Shown piece after piece: positions 24,789 through 36,729 of a DNA stretch of 64,000 nt (position 1 is its first letter; every line of letters begins with the position of its first letter). The notes beneath the pieces were generated by a model that saw nothing but the letters and a program-made list of their open reading frames with translations, was not told the DNA's origin and did not search any database. Origin of the DNA: Eunapius fragilis (lineage: Eukaryota; Porifera; Demospongiae; Spongillida; Spongillidae); assembly GCA_963681505.1 (NCBI GenBank), contig OY811974.1, forward strand, positions 2,992,511 through 3,056,510. Direction: 5' to 3'. The position numbers and the translations under genes were made by a program.

Positions 24789-25003
24789 GGTACTTTTTCA
24801 AAATTTCCAGAACAAGCAAAAGAAAAGTAACGCTCGTATTGAAATGTATGGCTAATTATAAATTCAGTGCCTAATAACTTTGTGATGGATAGTCCGATTT
24901 AGGATGCGTAAGGACCAGAAGCTCATGGGTGTTCAAGGAAAATCAAAAAAATTGAAAACTTGAAAAACTAGCCAGAAGGGTGATTCTGCTGGACACTGTC
25001 CCA
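24789..25003 (-). mobile_element. TGGGACAGT-family MITE, truncated at one end
   Basis: This matches the reverse complement of the complete copy at 2050-2288 from GGTACTTTTTC onwards to the terminal ACTGTCCCA at 25003, with scattered substitutions and a small deletion. The opposite terminus (about 28 bp) is missing. It abuts, over a 20-bp TA run, the first giant palindrome, whose end begins with the same TGGGACAGT. Confidence 0.75.
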
Positions 25004-25936
25004 TATATATATATATATATATATGGGACAGTTCACGCGAAAATTGCCTATCGCGTATATATATATAAAGTTATAAAAATGACTCACTTTGAAATCGCTG
25101 CATCTCCCGAACCGTAAACGCTATTGCCTTCCTATTTTCAACCCTTCATACTACATCATTTCCCTCTGGTAAAATCGATTATGGGCTCTTGCATTAGCTT
25201 CGTGCCAGTGTTACAACGTCCGATACCCCTTGGGGTTCTAACCCGCCATATCTTTCGGCAGGAAAATTCAATTCACTCCTAGTTTGGTTTGTACGTAGAG
25301 GGATCCTGTACCTATTGATTTGTTCTGTTCGTTAATTTTTTCTTTATCCGTTGCGGGGATACAACTGTGCAAAGTAATTGCATATTTCCCGGTCGTTTCG
25401 CGCCATTTATCTATCGAGGACATGAATATATGCAATTACTTCCTGTTCAATAACTATGCCTCCGCCCATCTATACAATATACAACAAGTACGCGGCGTTT
25501 TCGCTTCTTGCAAACGTCTGGTTCTGTTCCCCTTCTTGGCTTCTTCAACATAGTGAGCAGAAGCTAAAGATTCGTAATACGTGGGTTCAGCTGCCATCAG
25601 CCTGCGCAACACGGTACGTACTCTGTAGCGCATGCACGTAGAAATCGAGCGTGTTGGCTCGGTCAAACTGCTTCATTTATGCGTGCACAACGCTGCAGAG
25701 CATGAAAGTGCACGGTGCCTAGGGCTAGCTTAATCTGAAACGCACCCTTCCTTTTTGACTTCTGCACACGCACAGATATATATATATATATGAAACATGC
25801 ACCCCCTTGTAGCTACATGTATTTACCAACATGTAGTACTCTCATTGGCCTAATAAAACCTCTTTTATCTTCATTGGTGAACCAATTATATTTGGTTCTA
25901 CAAAATAATATCCATATACAAAATAAAATCCATAAG

Positions 25937-25937
<1 letters not shown>

Positions 25938-25987
<50 letters not shown>

Positions 25988-26000
25988 CACACACTCACAT
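25938..26000. repeat. (CA)n microsatellite
   Basis: A CA dinucleotide tract within the left arm of palindrome 1, mirrored by the GT tract at about 31556-31609 in the right arm. Confidence 0.9.
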
Positions 26001-26544
26001 TCATACACAACCTCAGATCACAGCAATTGGTGTCATTTAATTCTGTCAGAATGCTCCCTCTTGCTTAGTTTCCAATTGGTGGTGTGCTTGGCATAGTTGA
26101 TTGTTTGCCCAAAAGGGGTCAGGCGACAGTGGGTGTGCTGTCCCCCTACCCTGAGTGTGACTGGAACCAAAGTTACCATTTGGTCAGCCCACACCTTGAC
26201 ACTGGTCAAGGTAAGGTGGTTAGGCCAGGGTAGATACCAAAAGGGTGCTACCTGCCATTGATGTATAAACAATAACACCTGTAGCAATACATTTATAAGT
26301 ACAGCCATGGTAAGCAACGCAGCTGGCATTTAGCTGGAGTGATTGCAGCCCACCCCTACCATCCTTTGTATATACATGTGTGACCTGCAACCATACCAGG
26401 TGTCAATATTTTGGGGACAGTGTGTTAGATGGGGTATGAGGGAATTAGTTTCCCAGACATTTAGGCTCAGGGTAGAATGATAGTGAGGTTTTCCCAGAAG
26501 ATACTCCAGGCTAGAATTTATATTTAGCTGGGAATTTAGTGTTG

Positions 26545-27300
26545 CAATGTGCACTTATACACACACATGCACACTCACACACACACACATGTACACACAC
26601 ACCATGGGCAGTCAGTCATTCACGCATCAACATCAATGCTTTGCTATTTTATTTCCTAATTATCGACCTACATACAAACATTGTTTTTAGCTGTCATCCT
26701 ATTCATCACATGTTTCTCTATTGGAGCCGTACCTTTGTCTTAATTGTCTTGTGTATCAGTGTGCACGTTTATGCATGCACGCACATACACACCACACACA
26801 AGCACTAGCATACACTTGCAACTGCAGTCACATGTTTATTGTTTGTGTAAATTTGTGTTTACTTGCTCTGGTAATTATCAACAGGTCTTCTTGTTGCCTT
26901 TTGCACTTTTAAACATATGCATGCACATGCACACAAACCCACATGCACATGCACGCACGTTCACGTACACACTCACAGGAGTCATGCTTCAATCACAAAC
27001 GTGTGCATATGTACACATTTAAATGGCTTTGGCAGTCATTCACATCACACACACACACATGCACACACACACACACATACACAGAACTGGCCTCTGCTTT
27101 GTAAAATTATTATCTAATTTCCCTGTTGTCTCTTGTTGCTATGAGCACACTTACTAGATGTGAGCCTGCACTACAAGAATGCACACTTATGCACACAGGC
27201 ATGCATGCACAAACACACCCACTCACACAAACAAACAAACACACACACATACACAAGTGCAAACCACCCACTCTCCATTCTGCTTGGTACACCCACACTT
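26545..27300. repeat. CA-rich low-complexity block unique to left arm
   Basis: Interrupted CA, ATGCACAC and CACGCA tracts at 26555-26610, 26760-26815, 26915-26985, 27040-27085 and 27185-27255. This block falls in the roughly 1-kb segment missing from the right arm of palindrome 1. Nothing coding was recognised. Confidence 0.75.
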
Positions 27301-28015
27301 GTACCTCCACCATTAGAGCCTGTTGGTCCTTAATTTACCTCATATGCAATTTTGATTTTTTTTTTCTTCTTCTGCTCCTGTTTGGCTTCCACTGATGTAC
27401 CCATGGCCTCCACTAGATGCTCATGTCCCATGATTTTAAGTACTAACTTGTCAGGTTGAGTAGCACCAGCAGCTAGGTAGGTGCACAACCATGCACCATC
27501 ACCCATAGCCGTTGAGGTTTTCAATATACAAGACATGTATCCAGGCTAAGAAGAATCTCCGATGCTATGGAGAGATAGTTTCTGAGCTGGCTTTCTGTGA
27601 TTCCATTAATTGCCCTTCATCTTGACCCATCCATGTCTGTGTGGACTCATCTCATGCCATAGGGGTTGACTACCCCCACCATTATGATAAGCCTGCTAAC
27701 CACATTAGGCTCAGTGATTTCCATCACTTAAGCTCACCTCAGTGTATTGCTAGAACCTTTGGTAAGGCTCATGGCTCTAGGCCTGTCCACCACCTATCCA
27801 AACCCATAACACTATACACAGCATGGCTGCCCAGGCCACAAAGATCAAAATAATGCCTGTTGTATGACACCAATTATTATGATCTGGGGTGAGTGTTTCC
27901 ACTTGTTGCTGAGTTCTATGGACAGAGGCATCAGCTATAGACTGACCTTGATCTGCTTCACCTCCTTACATGTAGCTAATGGAATTTCCAGATGTCATTT
28001 AGAGATTGATTGTGT

Positions 28016-28044
28016 ATGTGCTTGTGTGTGTACATGTTTGTGTG

Positions 28045-28114
<70 letters not shown>

Positions 28115-28508
28115 GTGTGATTGATACATGAACTCTGGAAAAGGGCTTACATGACATGTATGGGTTGGAAGCCTTGCATGTCTGGCAGTGAATATCATTG
28201 CTAACCTATCACTACTGATAGTGGCTGGACTGGGCCTCTGTAAAGTTTGTATTGGATTGAGTGGTAATAGTATTCACACCATTACCATGAGTTCTACCAA
28301 TGCACACACACACACACACACACACATGCACATACACACACAACACGTACAAAGCACATACATACATACAAATGTATAAAAGATGGAGTAAATGGAATTT
28401 AGAGGCAGCTTATAGCTGATGCCTCTGTACCTCAGCAACAAGTGGAAAATTAGTGTCATTGAACAGGTTCATGTTTGGCATGCCAGCCCTGCTGTAGGGT
28501 CATGGCAT

Positions 28509-28563
<55 letters not shown>

Positions 28564-28620
28564 TGTATGTGTGTGTATGTGCGTGTGTGTGTATGTGTGT
28601 GTGTGTGTGTGTGTTTGTGT
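28016..28620. repeat. GT/CA microsatellite cluster
   Basis: GT tracts at about 28016-28114 and 28509-28620 and a CA tract at 28303-28326. All are mirrored on the right arm (about 30188-30240, 29703-29778 and 29952-29993 respectively), with different unit counts, as expected for microsatellite mutation after the palindrome formed. Confidence 0.9.
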
Positions 28621-28822
28621 ATTAAGTGCACATGGCAACACCAGACATATGTAACCAGATGTTTAAAAAATAGGTTCAAGTTCTGTTCATCATCTCTCGA
28701 TTGAACTCCCTAACAGCGGGGCTACCCAGGCCACAAAGGTCCAAACTTGTACTTTTAGTGTTTGTTTATGTAGATGTATAAAACTTGGTTTAATGTTTAG
28801 GTGAATGGCAAGGTGCTTTATC

Positions 28823-29499
28823 TGTGTTGAGGTGTCTCTGTGTATACCCTGTCACTACATGCATGTACACTGTGTTGAGGTGTCTGTATACCCTGTCACT
28901 ATGTACACTGTGTTGAGGTGTCTCTGTGTATACCCTGTCACTACGTACACTGTGTTGAGGTGTATATCCTGTCACTACATGCATGTACACTGTGTTAAGG
29001 TGTCTCTGTGTATACCCTGTCACTACATGCATGTACACTGTGTTGAGGTGTCTGTATACCCTGTCACTATGTACACTGTGTTGAGGTGTCTCTGTGTATA
29101 CCCTGTCACTACATACACTGTGTTGAGGTGTATACCCTGTCACTACATGGATGTACACTGTGTATACCCTGTCACTATGAACACTGTGTTGAGGTGTCTC
29201 TGTGTATACCCTGTCACTATGTACACTGTGTTCAGGTGTCTCTGTGTATACCTTGTCACTATGTACACTGTGTTCAGGTGTCTCTGTGTACATAGTGACA
29301 GGGTATACAGACACCTGAACACAGTGTACATAGTGACAGGGTATACACAGAGACACCTGAACACAGTGTACATAGTGACAGGGTATACACAGAGACACCT
29401 CAACACAGCATACTTAGTGACAGGGTATACACAGAGACACCTCAACACAGTGTACATGCATGCAGTGACAGGGTATACACAGAGACACCTCAACACAGA
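28823..29499. repeat. Inverted minisatellite forming the palindrome centre
   Basis: Tandem units built from GTGTTGAGGTGTCTCTGTGT, ATACCCTGTCACTA and (CATGCAT)GTACACT run left to right to about 29287, then the complementary units (CACCTCAACACAG, TAGTGACAGGGTATAC) run to 29499. Unit length varies from about 30 to 50 bp because some units lack the CTGTGT or CATGCATG segments. The left side has about twice as many units as the right. Open frames across it are repeats of the same peptide and are not genes. Confidence 0.9.
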
Positions 29500-29957
29500 T
29501 AAAGCACAGGTCTTGCCATTCACCTAAACATTAAACCAAGTTTTATACATCTACATAAACAAACACTAAAAGTACAAGTTTGGACCTTTGTGGCCTGGGT
29601 AGCCCCGCTGTTAGGGAGTTCAATCGAGAGATGATGAACAGAACTTGAACCTATTTTTTAAACATCTGGTTACATATGTCAGGTGTTGCCATGTGCACTT
29701 AATACACAAACACACACACACATACACACACCCACACGCACATACACACACATACACACGTACACACACACACACTCATGCCATGACCCTACAGCAGGGC
29801 TGGCATGCCAAACATGAACCTGTTCAATGACACCAATTTTCCACTTGTTGCTAAGGTACAGAGGCATCAGCTATAAGCTGCCTCTAAATTCCATTTACTC
29901 CATCTTTTATACATTTGTATGTATGTATGTGCTTTGTACGTGTTGTGTGTGTATGTG

Positions 29958-29992
<35 letters not shown>

Positions 29993-30187
29993 ATTGGTAG
30001 AACTCATGGTAATGGTGTGAATACTATTACCACTCAATCCAATACAAACTTTACAGAGGCCCAGTCCAGCCACTATCAGTAGTGATAGGTTAGCAATGAT
30101 ATTCACTGCCAGACATGCAAGGCTTCCAACCCATACATGTCATGTAAGCCCTTTTCCAGAGTTCATGTATCAATCACACCACACAGG

Positions 30188-30227
<40 letters not shown>

Positions 30228-30586
30228 CACACACAAGCACATACACAATCAATCTCTAAATGACATCTGGAAATTCCATTAGCTACGTGTAAGGAGGTGA
30301 AGCAGATCAAGGTCAGTCTATAGCTGATGCCTCTGTCCATAGAACTCAGCAACAAGTGGAAACACTCACCCCAGATCATAATAATTGGTGTCATACAGCA
30401 GGTATTATTTTGATCTTTGTGGCCTGGGCAGCCATGCTGTGTATAGTGTGTTAGGGGTTTGGATAGGTGGTGGACAGGCCTAGAGCCATGAGCCTTACCA
30501 AAGGTTCTAGCAATACACTGAGGTGAGCTTAAGTGATGGAAATCACTGAGCCTAATGTGGTTAGCAGGCTTATCATAATGGTGGGG

Positions 30587-30622
30587 CAGGGGTGGATTTA
30601 GGGGGGGGGGAGAGTAGGGTAT

Positions 30623-30658
<36 letters not shown>

Positions 30659-30883
30659 CAAAACCTATGTTATTAAAAATTCACGGCTTCTTACGTGTGC
30701 TATACGTGTAACGATAGGGGAGGGGAGGGGGGGTGGGGGGTGGAGTAGGGTATCCCGCAAAACCGTGCTATCAAATTCACGACTTCTTTGGGGGGAGGGG
30801 GGGGGTGTAAAACCGCGTTATTAAAATCACTTCCCCCCCCCCCCCCCCCCCCCCCCCGCCCCAAAACCCTGCATCCGCCCCTG
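30587..30883. mobile_element. Small CAGGGG...CCCCTG element with poly-C/poly-G core
   Basis: The 297-bp insertion has ends CAGGGGTGGAT and ATCCGCCCCTG and is flanked by a 5-bp duplication TGGGG (30582-30586 and 30884-30888). The same site in the left arm of the palindrome, near 27670-27676, is empty, so both ends of the insertion are proven by comparison. Inside are C runs at 30624-30657 and 30833-30857. A longer relative lies at 41571-42316. Ends of this form are typical of hAT-like non-autonomous elements, but hAT normally makes 8 bp, so superfamily is uncertain. Confidence 0.75.
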
Positions 30884-31567
30884 TGGGGGTAGTCAACCGC
30901 TATGGCATGAGATGAGTGCACACAGACATGGATGGGTCAAGGTGAAGGGCAATTAATGGAATCACAGAAAGCCAGCTCAGAAACTATCTCTCCATAGCAT
31001 CGGAGATTCTTCTTAGCCTGGATACATGTCTTGTATATTGAAAACCTCACTTTCATTCTACCCTGAGCCTAAGCCTAAATGTCTGGGAAAGCCTTGCCTC
31101 ATTTAACTAATTCCCTCATACCCCATCTAACACACTGTCCCCAAAATATTGACACCTGGTATGGTTGCAGGTCACACATGTATATACAAAGGATGGTAGG
31201 GGTGGGCTGCAATCACTCCAGCTAAATGCCAGCTGCGTTGCTTACCATGGCTGTACTTATAAATGTATTGCTACAGGTGTTATTGTTTATACATCAATGG
31301 CAGGTAGCATCCTTTTGGTATCTACCCTGGCCTAACCACCTTACCTTGACCAGTGTCAAGGTGTGGGCTGACCAAATGGTAACTTTGGTTCCAGTCACAC
31401 TCAGGGTAGGGGGACAGCACACCCACTGTCGCCTGACCCCTTTTGGGCAAACAATCAACTATGCCAAGCACACCACCAATTGGAAACTAAGCAAGAGGGA
31501 GCATTCTGACAGAATTAAATGACACCAATTGCTGTGATCTGAGGTTGTGTATGAATGTGAGTGTGTG

Positions 31568-31610
<43 letters not shown>

Positions 31611-33084
31611 CTTATGGATTTTATTTTGTATATGGATATTATTTTGTAGAACCAAATATAATTGGTTCACCAATGAAGATAAAAGAGGTTTTATTAGGCC
31701 AATGAGAGTACTACATGTTGGTAAATACATGTAGCTACAAGGGGGTGCATGTTTCATATATATATATATATCTGTGCGTGTGCAGAAGTCAAAAAGGAAG
31801 GGTGCGTTTCAGATTAAGCTAGCCCTAGGCACCGTGCACTTTCATGCTCTGCAGCGTTGTGCACGCATAAATGAAGCAGTTTGACCGAGCCAACACGCTC
31901 GATTTCTACGTGCATGCGCTACAGAGTACGTACCGTGTTGCGCAGGCTGATGGCAGCTGAACCCACGTATTACGAATCTTTAGCTTCTGCTCACTATGTT
32001 GAAGAAGCCAAGAAGGGGAACAGAACCAGACGTTTGCAAGAAGCGAAAACGCCGCGTACTTGTTGTATATTGTATAGATGGGCGGAGGCATAGTTATTGA
32101 ACAGGAAGTAATTGCATATTCATGTCCTCGATAGATAAATGGCGCGAAACGACCGGGAAATATGCAATTACTTTGCACAGTTGTATCCCCGCAACGGATA
32201 AAGAAAAAATTAACGAACAGAACAAATCAATAGGTACAGGATCCCTCTACGTACAAACCAAACTAGGAGTGAATTGAATTTTCCTGCCGAAAGATATGGC
32301 GGGTTAGAACCCCAAGGGGTATCGGACGTTGTAACACTGGCACGAAGCTAATGCAAGAGCCCATAATCGATTTTACCAGAGGGAAATGATGTAGTATGAA
32401 GGGTTGAAAATAGGAAGGCAATAGCGTTTACGGTACGGGAGATGTAGCGATTTCGAAGTGAATCATTTTTATAACTTTATATATATATACGCGATAGGCA
32501 ATTTTCGCGTGAACTGCCCCATATATATATATATATGGGACAGTCTCTGAGAAAATGGCCCTTCGCTATATATTTTAAAAGTTATAAAAATGACTCGCGT
32601 TTGAATCGCTATAACTTCGGAACCGTAAACGCTATTGACTTCCTATTTTCAAAACATCATAATATACCATTTCTATAAGGTAAAATAGATTTTGGGGTCT
32701 TGCATTAGCTTCGTGCCAGTGTTGCAACGTCCGATACCTCTTGGGGTTCAAACTGGCCATATCTTTCGGCAGGACATCTCATTTAACTTCAAATTCGGTT
32801 TATACGCAGAGGGGTCCTGTGCCTATCGATTTATCCTGTTCGTTAATTTTTACTTGATCCGTTACGGAGATTTAACTGTGCAATGTAATTGCACATTTCT
32901 CGTTCATTTCGCGCCATTAACCTACTCCGAGCACATGAATATACAATAATCTCACGTGCCCATGCCACTAATATATTTGTATACAACTGAAGTACCAGCT
33001 TCTTACAAACGTCAGTGGTTCTCTTCTAGATTCGTTAAGCGATCGAAATGCGTGGGATTCGGCTACCATCACCATACAAAACAC

Positions 33085-34354
33085 GGTACGTACTACCAGT
33101 ACCGATACGCGCGCACAACATTATGTAGAAATCGTGCCCCTGTCGATTCGGTCATACTCTTTGGGTGCCACTCATTGCGTGGCCGGTGCACAACCTATAA
33201 CAGTACGTCAGAGCCATGATATACATGTATAAAGAATGCACGGTGCATCATGCAGCTAGGCTATGGGAGAGGCGTGGTCGAGTTAAAGACACATGCACGC
33301 AGCTAGGCTGGAACACATGTAACCCTTCCTTATTGTCGGGATCTGCGTTCTGCTGGCACATATATTTTAAACGCCCATCGTTTTTCATTTCATCTGCATG
33401 GCAGGCACACACACACACACACCCATGAACCAACACATACACACGTCTCATGTCACGCCTATACACACTCTTTCCACCATAAGACACAATTCTTTTCCCC
33501 TTGCTGTACAACCTTGTAAATTGTGATGTTGTGTGCTACATTCATGATTCGCTCACAAGCTTTGTTTATTTAACCTTTTTTTTTTCTACTGTATGTCTCT
33601 ATGTCTGTGTGTACTATTGAGAGGTTACATGTAATTAAAAAGACTTAGGACTTAACATTTATTACCTTCCCTTGTTCTATAAAATTTCCAGGGCCCAGAT
33701 CTTTAACCATCTTTTGGGATACAGCAGGAATTATATTCCTGACAGGCTTTTAAACCAAAAGTAGTTCTACTAAAGTCCCTCTTACAGAGTGGTAGATCTA
33801 CAAGTAATATCACAACAGATAAATAGCTCAGATTCCTAGATGGGGCCCATGTATAATGCTATACACACCCCCCCACACACACACATGCACATACACACAC
33901 ACCTAGAAGGGGCCCATGTACAATGTATAATGCTATACATACACACAGTCACACACACCACACACACACACACCACACACATACACACACTCACACACAC
34001 ACACAAACCAGTGCTATTTAGAATTTAGTAGTGGTTCTGGTGGGTATGACTGTCAGTTTGCTATGACCAGATGCAAAGCCACCCATGGAATGTTGATTTA
34101 CATGAGATGGTGGCAAAAAGATAGGCTGATGCCTTTGTATTTAGGACTCTGCAATTAATGAGACATACGATCACATACCCACCTGAGGATCAGAGCACTT
34201 GGTGTCATTTTATGTATGTTTTTGGATCTGGGGCAGTGCTGCTTCCGAACATGTTACAGGTGACTTCCATAGGCTTTTGCATTTGGTCATATGCGTAGCA
34301 AACTTGACAGCCATCCTCACCAGAACCACTAATCCTAAGTAGCATTGGAATTTC

Positions 34355-34438
<84 letters not shown>

Positions 34439-35150
34439 TGTGTGTCTGTGTCTGTGTGCATGTGTGTGCATGTGTGTGTGTATGTGTGTGTGTGTGTGTG
34501 TGTAGCATTGGAAACTTTCTTTCTTGGAGGATGTGCAATTTATTTTTGTGATGTGTTGACAAGCTACTTATAGATCTGCTCATCTAGAGATGGAAGCCTT
34601 GCATTCAAGTAATAAAGACATTCTCTATGAGAAAGTTGATGGCATATACATGTAGGATAGAACAGTACGTACTACCAGTACCGATACACATGCACAACAT
34701 TATAGAAATCGTGTCCCTGTCGATTCAGTCATATTTATACACATGCACAACATTATAGAAATCGTGTCCCTGTCGATTCAGTCATACTCATTGAGTGCCA
34801 CTCATTGCGTAGCCATTTGTAGGCTCACAACCTATAACAGTACGTCAGAGCCATGATATATAGTGCACGGTGTATCAGCTAGGCTATGGGAGAGGCGTGG
34901 TCGAGTTAAAGACACATGCAGCACAAACACATGTAACCCTTCCTTATTGTCGGGATTTGCGTTCTGCTTGCACATATATTTTAAACGCCCACCGTTTTTC
35001 ATTTCATCTGCATGGCAGGCACACACACACACACACCCATGAACCAACACATACACATGTCTCATGTCATGCCTATACACACTCTTTCCACAATAAGACA
35101 CTATTCTTTTCCCCTTGCTGTACACCCCTGTAAATTGTTATGTTGTGTGC
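33085..35150 (+). repeat. Direct duplication inside palindrome 2
   Basis: Segment 33085-33530 (containing ACGTACTACCAGTACCGATA, GTCAGAGCCATGATATA, GGAGAGGCGTGGTCGAGTTA and the CA tract with CCCATGAACCAACACATACA) recurs at about 34664-35150 in the same orientation. The second copy has an extra internal repeat of CACATGCACAACATTATAGA at 34690-34760. The same text occurs inverted in the right arm, so three copies exist. Confidence 0.75.
33865..34503. repeat. CA/GT microsatellites in palindrome 2
   Basis: Interrupted CA tract at about 33868-34008 and a GT tract of about 145 bp at 34357-34503. Mirrored tracts occur at 37077-37206 and 36598-36725, and another CA tract at 36068-36137 lies in the loop. 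Cys-Val and His-Thr open frames here are artefacts. Confidence 0.9.
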
Positions 35151-36071
35151 TACATAGATTCACTCATATGGTTTGTCCATTTGAACATTTTTTTCTATGT
35201 CGTTCGGTTACAGTGCTTTCACTGGCCTAATATACAACCTCTTTCTCAACTATTTTTATATTCAGATTCATTTTCTTTATGTTTGGTCCTACATGTGTAA
35301 ATATTCCATTACCTTCTATTTCTTTAGTGGTCATAATTGTATCAGCACAAAAATGGTAGTATGTCTTTTCAGACTCATGCTCTCCAATGTATGCTCATTT
35401 ATCATGGTCTCCTCTAGATGGTCATGTCAAAAGGACTCCATGGCACTGATGTGTTTTTCATGCATGCATGTAACTGGACTGTGTATTGGACTGGTGTCAG
35501 TGGGGTAGGAAGCATGGGAGGTGTGAGGGCAAATGCCACAATACATTTGTCAGAGGCCCCCCGTGAGGCTCCACTATACATGTCCCATATACTATTCACT
35601 GTACTCAAATTCAGAGTGTGCTCCATTGGGAGGGTTTTAAGGACTCCTCTATTTCAGCTGATAGTGGTCATGAAAGAGTTGGAATGATGGGAGGGGGGGG
35701 GGGGGGGGGGGGGGGCTCAAATCTCATGTCCCCATCAATGGTTCTCTTTCTTATTGGCAGTGCTTACTAAGTTATACTACAGTGTGCATATAATTTTTTA
35801 CATGCTGGTGGTGCTCTTGTATATATACTAGTCCTGAAGCTTCATCTCTGTTATACCAACTCAGTGCGTGGGTAAATAGAAGCCATGTCAGTGAATGCTC
35901 TCTGTATAAACTCTACAGTGGCCCAGTCTTTCCAATCTTTGAGATAGGCCAGCAATAATATTCACTGCCACTATATGCAAGGCTTCCATCTGTCTACAAG
36001 TAACTTGCCTACATGTACACATTTACAAAAAATAAAATCCTTCAAGAAATAAAGGTACCAATGCTACAAGC

Positions 36072-36104
<33 letters not shown>

Positions 36105-36430
36105 CACAAACACACACACACACACACACACACACATGGTGGTCTTGAAAAAGCTTAGCAAGCTGTATCCGGACCTCCACCAGTGGACACCTCTCTAGCC
36201 CCTTTATGTTGGGACACCCATGCCACTACAAGGCCACCAATGGATGCATGCTACCACATCAGGGCTTCATCTCCACCAGTAGGGATTCCCCACCCACTTC
36301 ACAGCAGGTGCCCCTCACTCCCCCACATCAAGGCACCCCCTCTTCCATAGATGTCACACTTCTACATTGGGATCTCCTTCCCCCCCCCTATTTTCCATTC
36401 CATCTATTGCATGTGTATCGGTACTGGTTG
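35151..36430. other. Loop of palindrome 2, no gene recognised
   Basis: Single-copy spacer between the arms, with a poly-G run at 35690-35715 and a partial duplicate (about 35960-36140) of the following segment 36490-36730. It also shares the words TTCACTGCCA and GCAAGGCTTCCA with palindrome 1 near 28160-28190. No domain was found in its open frames. Confidence 0.45.
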
Positions 36431-36595
36431 TACGAACCATTCTATCCTACATGCATATGCCATCATCTTTCTCATAGATAATGTCTTTATTACTTGTATT
36501 CAAGGCTTCCATCTCTAGGTGAGCAGATCTAGAAGTAGCTTGTCAACACATCACAAAAATAAATTGCACATCCTCCAAGAAAGAAAGGTTCAATG

Positions 36596-36655
<60 letters not shown>

Positions 36656-36674
36656 ACACACATGCACACACACA

Positions 36675-36729
<55 letters not shown>

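Larger units (their letters stand above)
25024..32521. mobile_element. Giant palindromic (foldback-like) element 1, ~7.5 kb
   Basis: The left arm (25024 to about 29287) and the right arm (about 29297-32521) are reverse complements. The outer ends are TGGGACAGTTCACGCG and CGCGTGAACTGCCCCA, each flanked by (TA)n. Sequence inside the arms is almost identical: for example a 70-codon open frame at 25454-25666 is read unchanged at 31881-32093. The arms differ by three events: about 1 kb present only on the left (about 26490-27510), a 297-bp insertion only on the right (30587-30883), and different numbers of minisatellite units at the centre. The dinucleotide tracts sit at mirrored positions. No transposase is encoded. 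Termini and TA flanks link it to the 2050-2288 MITE family. A misassembly could also create such an inversion, but the arm-specific differences argue that both arms exist. Confidence 0.8.

Noticed and set aside
25454-25666. 70-codon frame identical in both arms (also 31881-32093)
   Set aside because: Same reason: arm identity alone preserves it; the sequence has no recognisable motif.
26033-26329. 98-codon frame with a hydrophobic N-terminus, conserved in both palindrome arms (also 31226-31522)
   Set aside because: Identity between arms explains the conservation; no domain, no splice signals and no third copy to test selection. It could be revisited if other family members keep the frame.
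28790-29527. 240-codon and 202-codon frames with repeated HCVEVSVYPVT-like units
   Set aside because: They are the central minisatellite of the palindrome read in two directions; the unit varies in length by non-multiples of three.
25024-32521. The palindrome as a pure assembly artefact
   Set aside because: The arms differ by an insertion with a target duplication, a 1-kb deletion and minisatellite length, and the ends match an independent MITE family. Still, long-read confirmation is desirable.
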